A DNA stretch of 42,555 bases, taken from the NCBI GenBank assembly GCA_028293325.1, contig JAQGPA010000172.1, forward strand, positions 1 through 42,555, given 5' to 3'. Shown here one piece after another: positions 9,601 through 16,725 of this stretch. Numbering within the stretch: position 1 is the first letter of the stretch; each line of letters opens with the position of its first letter. This DNA comes from Pedosphaera sp. (lineage in GTDB: Bacteria; Verrucomicrobiota; Verrucomicrobiia; Limisphaerales; Pedosphaeraceae). The translations under genes and the position numbers were made by a program. The notes below the pieces were generated by a model. The model worked only from the letters and a program-made list of their open reading frames with translations. It had not been told where the DNA came from and searched no databases.

Positions 9601-10436
9601 CGCAGTTGCGCAATCTCATCCTCACGACGCAAAACATTCGCCGAAATGCTTTCAATCTCCCCGCGCAACTTCTCCGCCTGCGCTTGCCGCTCACTGATTT
9701 CAGATTGCAGCAGGTCAAATTGATGCCGCGCCAGTTGCGTGTCCAAATGTTGCAACTCCTGCATCAGTTGCTTGTAACGGCGCGCCTTCCCGGCCTGCCG
9801 CTGCAACGAGCCAATCTGCCGCTTCACTTCGCGAATCAAATCCGCCACCCGCAATAAATTCTGGTCGGTGTATTCCAGCTTGCGCAACGATTCCTTTTTC
9901 TGTGCCTTGAACTTTGTGATCCCGGCGGCCTCTTCAAAAATCATCCGCCGGTCTTCCGGCTTGCTCGACAAAATCTGCGTGATGTTCCCCTGCGCCATGA
10001 TGCTGTAACTGGTGCGCCCGACACCGGTGCCCATGAACAACTGCTGCACATCCTTCAAACGGCACGGAGTTTTGTTGATGAAATATTCGCTCCCGCCATC
10101 CCGAAAAACTCGCCGCGTGACCGTCACCTCGTTATAGGACACTTCCACGCCCGACGCCCGAAGCTGATCTTCATCCACTCCGCCAATCGTCAGCGAAACC
10201 TCAGCCATACCGAGCGGTTTGCGGCCATCGGTCCCGTTAAAAATTACGTCCGCCATTTCACCACCGCGCAGGGCCTTGGCTGATTGCTCGCCCAACACCC
10301 AACGGATGGCATCAGACACGTTGGACTTGCCGCAGCCATTGGGGCCGACAATCGCCGTTACACCCGGTTGGAAATTCAGCGAGGTTTTGTTGGCAAACGA
10401 TTTGAAGCCAAAAACCGTTAAATTCTTGAGATACAT
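6690..10436 (-). CDS. smc: Chromosome segregation ATPase SMC
   Basis: SMC forms the V-shaped dimer that, with ScpA/ScpB, compacts and segregates the chromosome. The protein has 1248 residues from the ATG at 10436, which gives the family's usual MYLKNLTVFGFKSF start. An upstream in-frame extension is not SMC-like. The Walker A is GPNGCGKSN (31-39). Long Glu/Gln/Arg-rich coiled coils flank a hinge at roughly 510-660. The C-terminal head carries the LLSGGEQT signature (about 1115) and the Walker B VLDELDAPLDE (about 1142). The length fits bacterial SMC (about 1150-1250). After the head comes a low-complexity tail of about 45 residues. No clear Shine-Dalgarno precedes the start. It is divergent from the glycoside hydrolase gene, and neither scpA nor scpB is in the window. 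Confidence 0.95.
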   Translation of the reverse strand: MYLKNLTVFGFKSFANKTSLNFQPGVTAIVGPNGCGKSNVSDAIRWVLGEQSAKALRGGEMADVIFNGTDGRKPLGMAEVSLTIGGVDEDQLRASGVEVSYNEVTVTRRVFRDGGSEYFINKTPCRLKDVQQLFMGTGVGRTSYSIMAQGNITQILSSKPEDRRMIFEEAAGITKFKAQKKESLRKLEYTDQNLLRVADLIREVKRQIGSLQRQAGKARRYKQLMQELQHLDTQLARHQFDLLQSEISERQAQAEKLRGEIESISANVLRREDEIAQLRELLSTLEHQVSEMQQRGLELKGQIDRQESRIQFNEERLRELSTQNAKALADIAQAEERHLAAGQESAALTERLAASQAALEQYRQALQAKQQALTTLEADLRQMQDAQRQAQSDAFAQAQHLTRARNEINALDLQKQGNVVRLEKLSAEKIQLEEERGQLDVRLNEFAANVETEKLNVQTQRGTVEERQQRLREIQQELTQLTHELDAHLQQQAEKRSRLNVLGQLQAEHEGFSAGTLAALKNAEQVLGSLADKIRVPDQHITAVEAGLGHHLQLVITEQPESAQKILTDLSANKKGRASIASLALGGTNGSAAAPAGYTAVLSVIEADASVQPLLQSLLGQTLMVADLNAATAAWQEQRGAFDFVTAAGELLSRHGIYTGGSANGSGKAPGSILGRKNQIAELETQVAQAQALVNDLSRRKGGLLSEQTTLQAGLQQAQTELRVQEVAIATHQGEFNALQNSKKLLHQKIDTVVYEIQSLAAQEQEGLQKRTKLADQVSELESRERTLQQQVAETTAKLEDLRQQRDRATTALTETKVAFASEEQICASFRQQQQSLEQRLRELAQLVEQRRAETSSFLNRKTQAESEIQDSRRQIDSLQLDREQVNTQAAELLSQKTTQESEIETREEDLREQRRRLTECQQQRGTLEVELAQKNMGVQNLRERVQQKYHVNIDDIRSECITITYADEGPAKVETLTPEEMAAGGAATDWNMVGEQVAALQKRIDEMGPVNLVAIEEYEETEQRHTFLTAQHDDLVKAKAQLLEVINRINLQTRQMFTETFEKIRDNFRAMFTEVFGGGKADLILVGDGDALESGIDIVARPPGKQLQTISLLSGGEQTMTAVALLFSIYQVKPSPFCVLDELDAPLDESNINRFIRVLQRFLSHSQFIIITHNKRTIGMADVLYGVTMEEHGISKIVSVKFHKVDDEAGGQRGAPLVPPAVGAQQVEDRGDTPHKRDETMDIAMAK

Positions 10437-10737
10437 GCAATTATTAAAAAACCATACTTTGCCGAGGTTAGTAAAGCGAAAAACCACCATATAAAGTGGC
10501 CAGCTTGCCTGCCCAGCACAACTAATGGCGGAACTGCCTCTCCCTTGCCCAACCCGCCAAATACGGCATTTCACCACCATTGCAGCCCTTCAAGGTCATG
10601 GCAACCCCGTAATACGGTAATCTGCGAGAATTGATGGAAATGGTGACGAAAAACGTCAGTAATCTTTGTAGATGAAGGAATTGCTTCACAGGAAAGCCTT
10701 GAAACTAATCATCCAGCGAGCCTTAATGCGCATTGGG

Positions 10738-12264
10738 ATGAATTTGAAACTGCCATCCATTATTGCCGCGCTGGTTCTGGCCGCCCTTTCCAGTACGGCT
10801 GCCAGTGCGACCTATAGTCCCGCGACGGTCGAGCCTCCCTGGGTCAGCCGCGAATTTCGCGCGGTCTGGATTGCCACAGTCAAAAATGTCGATTGGCCCT
10901 CCCGCCCCGGTCTGCCCGTCGAACAACAGCAGGCGGAAATGCTCGCGATTCTGGATCGTGCGGTAAAAATGAATTTGAATGCCGTTATCTTCCAGGTCCG
11001 TCCGGCTTGCGACACCCTCTACGAATCGCACATTGAACCCTGGTCTTACTATTTGACCGGCGTGATGGGTCAGGCACCCAGACCATTTTACGATCCGCTC
11101 AACTTTGCGATCAGTGAAGCCCACAAGCGCGGTCTGGAACTTCATGCCTGGTTCAGCCCCTATCGCGCGGGCTTTATCACCGACAAGATTTCTCCGGCCG
11201 CCAATCATTTTAGCCGGACGCGACCCGACCTCGTTCGCAAATACGGTTCGCTGCTCTGGCTCGACCCGGGCGAGAAGGAAGTCCAGGCCCACGCCATTGC
11301 CGTCATCATGGATGTCGTGAACCGTTACGACATAGATGGCATCCATTTTGATGATCGCCTGGCGTACCCGGAAAAAGACGGGGAGACTAAAAACATCGAG
11401 TTTCCAGATTTGGCCACGTGGAAACGTTATCTTGCCGATGGTGGGAATTTAAGTCGCGATGACTGGCGTCGCGAAAACGTGAACACGTTCGTGCATAATG
11501 TTTACGATGCCATCAAGGCGGCCAAGCCGTGGGTCAAGGTTGGCATCGCTCCACCCGGCATCTGGCAGCCCGGTTACCCGTCACAAATCAAAGGTCGTAA
11601 TAACTATGCCACCCTGTATGTCGATGCCCGGAAATGGCTGATGAAAGGTTGGGTCGATTATCTTTCACCGCAATTGTATTGGTCCATCGCGCAGCCAGAC
11701 ACCAGCTTCCCCGTTTTGTTGAAATGGTGGCTCGAACAAAACCCGAAACATCGAAACATCTGGCCGGGACTAAACTCCGGCAACGTTGGCAGCAAGTGGC
11801 GGTCGGAGGAAATCATCGACCAGATTAAGATCACCCGCGAGCAATGCGGCGGTGTCGCCGGTGCCGCTCATTACAGCGCGAAATGCTTGCTGGAAGACCG
11901 CGGCGGCCTGGCCAGCGCCCTGGCCAATGGAATTTACGCCAAGCCCGCCCTCGTGCCACCCTCGCCTTGGCTGGAAAAACAATCCCCCGCCAAGCCGCTG
12001 CTCCTGCTGGAAAATGGACGGAAAGCAAAATGGGAAACCGCCGGCCTGGACAAAGTTTCCGCCTGGGTGCTGCAAACCAGAGTTGATAATCAATGGCAAA
12101 CCCGAATTCTTCCCGGGGGAACCCGGAGCCTGTCGTTGACCGACTCGCCTGACATTGTTGCCATCACCGCCATTGATCGTTGCGGAGTTGCCAGTCCGCC
12201 CAATGTGCTGCAAAAAGCGGCTAATCCAGCGAAGCAGGAAGCATTGTCTCCCACCTCGAAGTAA
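10738..12264 (+). CDS. Secreted glycoside-hydrolase-like protein (GHL10/DUF187, YngK-like)
   Basis: The predicted mature protein is a TIM-barrel glycoside-hydrolase-like protein of the GHL10 group. Family hallmarks are FRAVWIATVKNVDWPS near the N terminus, FQVRPACDTLY, LHAWFSPYRAG, DGIHFDD (a likely catalytic acidic region) and WVDYLSPQLYW. The substrate is unknown for most members; some relatives are implicated in cell-wall or polysaccharide breakdown. A signal peptide (MNLKLPSIIAALVLAALSS then TAASA) directs export. I chose the ATG at 10738 because it gives a normal signal peptide. ATGs at 10726 and 10672 are in frame, would lengthen the n-region, and lack a ribosome-binding site too. The last 100 or so residues resemble a small beta domain. 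The 235 bases between this gene and smc hold no recognisable gene. Confidence 0.85.
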   Translation: MNLKLPSIIAALVLAALSSTAASATYSPATVEPPWVSREFRAVWIATVKNVDWPSRPGLPVEQQQAEMLAILDRAVKMNLNAVIFQVRPACDTLYESHIEPWSYYLTGVMGQAPRPFYDPLNFAISEAHKRGLELHAWFSPYRAGFITDKISPAANHFSRTRPDLVRKYGSLLWLDPGEKEVQAHAIAVIMDVVNRYDIDGIHFDDRLAYPEKDGETKNIEFPDLATWKRYLADGGNLSRDDWRRENVNTFVHNVYDAIKAAKPWVKVGIAPPGIWQPGYPSQIKGRNNYATLYVDARKWLMKGWVDYLSPQLYWSIAQPDTSFPVLLKWWLEQNPKHRNIWPGLNSGNVGSKWRSEEIIDQIKITREQCGGVAGAAHYSAKCLLEDRGGLASALANGIYAKPALVPPSPWLEKQSPAKPLLLLENGRKAKWETAGLDKVSAWVLQTRVDNQWQTRILPGGTRSLSLTDSPDIVAITAIDRCGVASPPNVLQKAANPAKQEALSPTSK

Positions 12265-12280
12265 CCCTGGAAAAAGGCGG

Positions 12281-12427
12281 TTACTTAAAGGCGTTCTGGC
12301 GTTCCCTTCGCCGGCGCCGAATTCTTCTTTTAAATTTCTGGTAATAAGGATCGCCGATTACCATGCCCACAAAGAGCAAGGACAACAAACCGACGGCCAT
12401 GCACAGTATCGTGACGTTGTCCGTCAT
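12281..12427 (-). CDS. Tiny single-span membrane protein with Arg-rich tail
   Basis: This is a possible 48-residue protein. One hydrophobic segment (about residues 5-25, VTILCMAVGLLSLLFVGMVI) is followed by a very basic tail (KFKRRIRRRRRERQ). The topology would place the Arg cluster in the cytoplasm. The ATG at 12427 has AGGGA five bases upstream. A longer in-frame start at 12469 overlaps the stop of the response regulator gene in an ATGA arrangement, so translation could be coupled. I do not recognise a family. An 8-bp inverted repeat (AAGTAACC/GGTTACTT) spans the converging stop codons of this gene and the hydrolase gene. Confidence 0.55.
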   Translation of the reverse strand: MTDNVTILCMAVGLLSLLFVGMVIGDPYYQKFKRRIRRRRRERQNAFK

Positions 12428-12465
12428 GAACGTTCCCTGCAATGAAGAAAGCCCAATCATCAGCC

Positions 12466-12900
12466 TCATACCAACCAGCCTTGGATGGTGTTTCGCTCAA
12501 TCACAATGCCCGATTCCCGCAGATCCAGTTCCTGCGAACGCCACAAGGTAGTGCTCACATGGAGCGCTAATTCAGCGGCTTCAAACGGTTTGGCCAAATA
12601 GTCATCGACCCCGTTTTCCATTCCCGCCGCCTGCATGTCACTCCCATCAGCGGTGAGCAGGATGATGGGAATGGACGCAGTGGAAGGCAGCCGGCGCAGG
12701 ATTTGGCAAACCGCCAACCCGTCGATATCCGGCAACAGCAGATCCAGAATGATCAAATCAGGCAACAAAGCCCGTGCCCGATTGAGCAATTCCAGTCCTC
12801 GTCCAACAGTAAAAACCTTAAAGCCCTCACGCTCCAGACTGCCAACCATTAACTCCAGAACGCCAGCCTCGTCTTCCGCCACTAATACTTTGCGTTTCAT
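12466..12900 (-). CDS. Receiver-domain response regulator, no complete output domain
   Basis: This is a 144-residue CheY/OmpR-type receiver. The acidic pair is E9/D10, the phosphoacceptor is D53 in LIILDLLLPD, the switch Thr is T83 in LLTADG, and the conserved Lys is K104 in YLAKPF. After the receiver only about 30 residues remain (LRESGIVIERNTI is visible). That stretch looks like the linker and first strand of an OmpR/PhoB winged helix, but the protein then stops. It may be a stand-alone receiver or a regulator that lost its DNA-binding domain. No sensor kinase is adjacent. It is followed by the tiny membrane protein gene, whose longer possible start overlaps the stop codon. Confidence 0.85.
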   Translation of the reverse strand: MKRKVLVAEDEAGVLELMVGSLEREGFKVFTVGRGLELLNRARALLPDLIILDLLLPDIDGLAVCQILRRLPSTASIPIILLTADGSDMQAAGMENGVDDYLAKPFEAAELALHVSTTLWRSQELDLRESGIVIERNTIQGWLV

Positions 12901-13000
12901 TCCCCTTGCTTACCACCCTCTCCGTTCAGCAACAACGACAGCACGGCGAAGAACAGGTTACAATTGTCCGCGCTTGCATGAATCGCCCGGATTAAGAAGT

Positions 13001-13398
13001 GATTTTGGAAGGGCTGTAAGCCGAGTTTTGTCTGCGCTCTTGCGAGCGGAGAGAATCATTTGTCTAAGCAGCCAATACCCGAAACCTGTCCCGCAGAACG
13101 GAACGCGGAGCGGGCAGCTCCTCGGTCTCCTATTTGGCCTTGCACCCGATGGGGTTTTCCGTGCCTCCGCGATTGCTCTTGGAGCGGTGGGCTCTTACCC
13201 CACCTTTTCACCCTTACCACCGGCCGAAGCCGATGGCGGTTTAATTTTCTGTGGCACTTTCCGTCGAAAGGTCTTTCAACCTTCCTCCCGAGTATATCCC
13301 ATGCCTCTCGGCAAAGGTTACGCGGCATCGCGCCCTGCGGAGTTCGGACTTTCCTCCTCCGGCTCGCGCCGAAAGCGACTCTCCGCCCTTCCAAAATC
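13001..13398 (-). ncRNA. rnpB: RNase P RNA (bacterial type A)
   Basis: RNase P RNA is the catalytic RNA that removes 5' leaders from tRNA precursors. Read on the minus strand, the sequence has the universal blocks in order: GGAGGAAAGTCCGAACTCC near the 5' end, GCCACAGAAA, GGTAAGGGTGAAAAGGTG followed by GGTAAGAGCCCACCG, then AGACAAATGA and ACAAAACTCGGCTTACAG near the 3' end. The termini form P1: GATTTTGGAAGGGC at 13398-13385 pairs perfectly over 14 bp with GCCCTTCCAAAATC at 13014-13001. That pairing sets both boundaries at about 398 nt. A good promoter sits directly upstream, so this appears to be an independent transcript. No U-rich terminator is visible right after P1. Confidence 0.96.
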
Positions 13399-13404
13399 AA
13401 AAGT

Positions 13405-13433
13405 ATCCTAGCCCATTCAAGACCCCATGGCAA
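13405..13433 (-). promoter_or_regulatory. rnpB promoter
   Basis: On the minus strand TTGCCA (13433-13428) is followed after a 17-base spacer by TAGGAT (13410-13405). The first base of the P1 helix of RNase P RNA (13398) is seven bases beyond the -10 box, exactly where transcription should begin. This agreement with an independently placed RNA end makes the call strong. Confidence 0.75.
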
Positions 13434-13591
13434 GCAACGGTTGGATTCGCTTGTGCGTCGGGTCTTTCACTATTCCCTCTCAACTTGGGAATTGACCCCA
13501 TTGTGGTGCAGCGGTCCCCATTCGAGAATAAAATGTAAGTTCATGGTGCACCAATCGACTCCTCGCGTTGAATTCCACGGAGAGGAATGAA

Positions 13592-13807
13592 ATGAAACAT
13601 TGGAAAATCTTACTACCGCTCCTGTCGTTATTAACCGCGCTATTGGGCAGCGGCTGTGTCGTGGCGGCTCCAGTGCCACCGCCGCCCGCACCCGTGGTCG
13701 AAACTTATGGTCCCGTGCCCTATCCGGGTGCGGTCTGGGTCTCCGGCGTTTGGGTTTGGCATGCGCCCGAGCACCGCTGGCGATGGCATCGTGGACATTG
13801 GCGCTAG
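13592..13807 (+). CDS. Small predicted lipoprotein with Trp/His-rich C terminus
   Basis: This 71-residue protein begins with a lipoprotein signal peptide ending in a lipobox-like LGSGC (lipidation Cys near residue 22). A Pro-rich stretch (APVPPPPAPVV) follows, then a short aromatic motif (WVSGVWVWHAPEHRWRWHRGHW). It resembles the YxWxxGxW repeats seen in small exported proteins of Proteobacteria and Verrucomicrobia, whose function is unknown. I chose the ATG at 13592 because AGAGG lies six bases upstream; a TTG at 13568 in the same frame is less likely. It would be anchored in the outer or inner membrane facing the periplasm. Confidence 0.7.
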   Translation: MKHWKILLPLLSLLTALLGSGCVVAAPVPPPPAPVVETYGPVPYPGAVWVSGVWVWHAPEHRWRWHRGHWR

Positions 13808-13870
13808 CCATAGAAGAATCTCCTTAAAACAAGTAATAGAGTTAGAACTCGTATCAGAGAGGCCAGATAG

Positions 13871-13917
13871 CTCAAATGGGCGGCTACTTTGCGGGCTAAC
13901 CCGCTTGCTCATTTGAG
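13871..13917. repeat. 47-base inverted-repeat element between convergent genes
   Basis: CTCAAATG (13871-13878) pairs with CATTTGAG (13910-13917), and inside it GCGGG (13891-13895) pairs with CCCGC (13900-13904) around a CTAA loop. It lies between the convergent 3' ends of the lipoprotein and FAD oxidoreductase genes. There is no U-rich run on either side, so it is not a classical intrinsic terminator. It could still halt or stabilise transcripts, or be the remnant of a mobile element. Confidence 0.45.
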
Positions 13918-13939
13918 CCCGACAAGGTTCCGTTTGCTT

Positions 13940-15202
13940 TCAAACTTCCTGGTCAAGCTTGATATGCGCATTCTGATGCACAAGCTCCTGCTGAACAGCT
14001 GTGTAATCTCTTTCGTTTGACTGCGCATAAAGTGCCGCAGCCACACCAGCTCCATGCCCTGTGCCGAAGGAGGTCCCCATGACACGAAGTGAGCCTCCTG
14101 CATAGCCATCACCATCCGTCAGCCTTCCTCCAACAAACAGGTTGGGCGTATCTTTGCTGCAGAGTGTCCTCAAAGGAATGTCATAGGTGCTATTCTCGTG
14201 GACCATCCGCCAGACGGTCGGTTGCCCTGGTTCTGTATGATACTCAATCGGCCACGCTCCCAAGCAAACCACATCGTCGAAGTGTGCTCCGTTCTCGACA
14301 TCCTGTGTCGTTACCTGATAGAGCGCATTCACGTGACGGGACTCACGTGTTCCAATTTCTGGTCCAGTCGCGAGGATATACGCGTTCTCACAACCAGGCA
14401 GAGTGTGAATGGCTTGCAAATAGGCTCTGGCCTGTTCTCGCGCATGGATTTCCGCCTGGGTCAGACTTTGTGCGTCTCTGGCGTCGTATTTCTCATCAAT
14501 GAAGTAGGTTGCCACGTCGTTTGTGATGGGAACACGGAAGAATAACCCGTGCTCGGAGACAAGCGGTTGGACCCCGCGCTGTTTTGCCTGTTGAATGGCT
14601 GCTGTCCAGCTTGCCTGCGAAAGATCAGTATCTGCCGCGATCCCGCCAAGACGCATGCTTAACGTCCCCGTCTGGACCGTTCCGTGGTTCCCATAGCGTA
14701 CGGAGGCTCCACCAAAGAAGGCAAGGTCTCCTTCTCCACTGGCATCGACAAATGCCTTCGCGCTGACCTCGTGATTTCCATTATGATCGTGGAGAGTGAC
14801 GGAGGTGATGTGATCTCCGTTGCGTGTGGCGGAAAGGAGCATGGTATGCAAACAGACATGAACACCCGCACGCTTACAAAGTTGGTCCAAGGTGTATTTC
14901 ACGGACTCAGGCTCGATGAGAACGGCTACTCCATGAAACTGGATGGGCTCCGAAACTGCGCCCATCCCACGTAACTGTTGGAGCACTTGGTCGGCAATCC
15001 CAAAGACGGCCTGTTTCCTCTGATAGTTTGTGAAGAGACCGCAGTAGGTGAGCACGTTTTTCAGGGTGGCTGCTCCACCAAGAAAAGGACCAGCCTCGAC
15101 GAGCAATGTCCGGGCACCGGCGCTCGCCGCGCCTATTGCCGCCGCTGTTCCTGCCGCACCCCCTCCGATGGCAATGACATCATATGATTGGGCTAGGTTC
15201 AT
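13940..15202 (-). CDS. FAD-dependent oxidoreductase (FAD_oxidored family)
   Basis: This 420-residue flavoprotein starts with a Rossmann fold binding the ADP of FAD: VIAIGGGAAGTAAAIGAASA, with the acidic end of strand 2 in LLVEAG. Other family marks are the conserved GG near FLGGAATLKN, FVDASGEGDLAF, the TGPEIGTRESRH motif and the second flavin-binding stretch LFVGGRLTDGDGYAGGSLR. Members oxidise varied small molecules and the substrate cannot be told here. No signal peptide is seen, so it is probably cytosolic. The ATG at 15202 has AGGA eight bases upstream. By eye the gene is less GC-rich than its neighbours. It is also flanked by an inverted repeat and a sparse 217-base region, which is compatible with horizontal acquisition. 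Confidence 0.85.
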   Translation of the reverse strand: MNLAQSYDVIAIGGGAAGTAAAIGAASAGARTLLVEAGPFLGGAATLKNVLTYCGLFTNYQRKQAVFGIADQVLQQLRGMGAVSEPIQFHGVAVLIEPESVKYTLDQLCKRAGVHVCLHTMLLSATRNGDHITSVTLHDHNGNHEVSAKAFVDASGEGDLAFFGGASVRYGNHGTVQTGTLSMRLGGIAADTDLSQASWTAAIQQAKQRGVQPLVSEHGLFFRVPITNDVATYFIDEKYDARDAQSLTQAEIHAREQARAYLQAIHTLPGCENAYILATGPEIGTRESRHVNALYQVTTQDVENGAHFDDVVCLGAWPIEYHTEPGQPTVWRMVHENSTYDIPLRTLCSKDTPNLFVGGRLTDGDGYAGGSLRVMGTSFGTGHGAGVAAALYAQSNERDYTAVQQELVHQNAHIKLDQEV

Positions 15203-15419
15203 GCTTCAAATCCTGTGTAGAGTAAGACCGTTCGGACAATGGCTCCATCGGTTCCCACAGTTCATCGGGAACGCGCCAATGATCATCCTTAACTATTAAT
15301 CCCATGCCCCAAACCTCAACCCAAACTCCGGAGCGTTCAAGGGCCTGCTGGAAGAGGTTCTAAGCAAACCTTCGTTGCGAAGCGCAAAGGCATGGCACAA
15401 TTAACTGCCAGTCCATGCG

Positions 15420-15746
15420 CTAATTATTTTGCAGAGGCTGCCCGACGAGATCGGCGAGAGCTTCGGATTCAGTTTCCTCATCCGTTTGCAACGGACGAAA
15501 ACGTTCGGAGTTAAAACCCAGTTCGCCGCTCCCGAGATGCCGCGGATCGGTGGGATTATTAAGTTCCTTGAGCAGAAGGCCAATCTCACCGTCAGCGGCA
15601 CCGGGCTTGGTATGCATGATTCCGCGCCCCACATAAATGGCACGGATGGTATAGATGCGGCCTTTGACCGGAAGCTCCGCATAATATTTGGCGAGCGGTC
15701 CGGGGAACCGGTCGTCAACGCATACGACTTGTTGGCCTACTTGCAT
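15420..15746 (-). CDS. Conserved hypothetical protein (108 residues)
   Basis: I recognise a recurrent but unnamed family pattern: GQQVVCVDDRFP at the N terminus, then LPVKGRIYTIRAIYV and a C-terminal RFRPLQ before an acidic tail. These look like strands of a small SH3-like barrel. No signal peptide or membrane segment is present and the function is unknown. No ribosome-binding site is evident before the ATG at 15746. It lies on the same strand as the zinc-ribbon protein gene upstream, 79 bases away. The opposite strand also has open frames here, but those translations show no family-like features. Confidence 0.65.
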   Translation of the reverse strand: MQVGQQVVCVDDRFPGPLAKYYAELPVKGRIYTIRAIYVGRGIMHTKPGAADGEIGLLLKELNNPTDPRHLGSGELGFNSERFRPLQTDEETESEALADLVGQPLQNN

Positions 15747-15825
15747 GGTAAATAAAAGAAAGCATTTCTCCGCCCGGCTTTCGCCGCTAGCGCGAATCTC
15801 CCTGCTCTCAAATCCTCCACATTAA

Positions 15826-16554
15826 TTAATCAACCACGGCCAGGTCCATGTCCCGCGTGTAATACAAAATGCGTCCGCAGTTAATGCACGTGACCAGTTC
15901 CTGTTGTGCCTGGGTCGCAACGATGATGGCCGTGGGCAGCTTCATGTGGCAACCACCACAGACACCGTGTTGCACTCCCACCACCACATTGCCGCCCTTG
16001 CTCTTCAGCAAACGCTCATAGCGCGACTGGGTGGTGTCATCGACCGCCGACAGCAGCGTCTCGCGATTGGATTGAAGCTCAACCAATTCCTTCTGCAAAT
16101 TCTCTTCCCGCTTGCCCAAGTCCGTGATCTGAGCTTCCACCATTTTTCTGGCCTCGTTGGCCGCCTGGTTGGCAATGACGGTTTCTTTTTGCGCCTGCTC
16201 CGCTTTCTCCATCAATTCAATTTGCTGGTCGTCGAGTTTGACGATCACTTCCTTGCACAACTCAATCTCATGCGCCAAGGCCCGATATTCATCATTCTTC
16301 TTGGTCTGAAACTGTTGCAAACCGTATTTCTCAATCTGCAGTTTCTTGGCTTCCACATCCAACTCCAGCTTTTTGCGATCGGATTCAATCTGTTTGCCCC
16401 GCGTTTTGGCGGCTTCCAAAATGGCCTGCGTGCCGACCGCTTTGGCTTTGAGCGCCTGACGTTCGGGTTCAATCCGGGCCAGCTCGCTTTGTACCCGGAA
16501 GATGTTCCGGTCCCGGTCCTGGAGAATCAGCAGTTTTTCAATGGTGTCGGACAT
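15826..16554 (-). CDS. Coiled-coil protein with C4-type zinc ribbon (CdsZ/CT398-like)
   Basis: This 242-residue protein is mostly a long alpha-helical hairpin rich in Lys/Glu/Gln (about 1-180). It ends in a zinc ribbon with C199, C202 (GVCGGCHM) and C223, C226 (CINCGRIL). The family includes chlamydial CT398 (CdsZ), reported to contact sigma-54 and the secretion apparatus, and widespread bacterial homologs of unclear role. The length fits the family. It is cytosolic, with no signal sequence. The start at 16554 gives the normal MSDTIEKLLILQDRD opening. The upstream gene is divergent, with 171 bases between the two starts that should contain both promoters. Confidence 0.88.
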   Translation of the reverse strand: MSDTIEKLLILQDRDRNIFRVQSELARIEPERQALKAKAVGTQAILEAAKTRGKQIESDRKKLELDVEAKKLQIEKYGLQQFQTKKNDEYRALAHEIELCKEVIVKLDDQQIELMEKAEQAQKETVIANQAANEARKMVEAQITDLGKREENLQKELVELQSNRETLLSAVDDTTQSRYERLLKSKGGNVVVGVQHGVCGGCHMKLPTAIIVATQAQQELVTCINCGRILYYTRDMDLAVVD

Positions 16555-16725
16555 GTAATGTAAAACTTTCTAATACTAGATTATCGACCGATTTGCGCCA
16601 AGTCAATGCACAGGAATTCTGCTTCCAGCATGAGGCATCGGCGATTTTTCGGCAAGCGTTATGCCGCCTGCCGCCGGTTGCCAATATTCCTCGTTTTTCG
16701 CCAAAAAACCAGCCATATTGCCGCC

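Noticed and set aside
10437..10737. Possible promoters between the divergent smc and glycoside hydrolase genes
   Set aside because: Candidate hexamers (TATGGT, TAATAC) lack partners at acceptable spacing.
12635..13590. Several open frames across the RNase P RNA region
   Set aside because: The region is clearly a structured RNA with conserved rnpB blocks, and the translations are meaningless.
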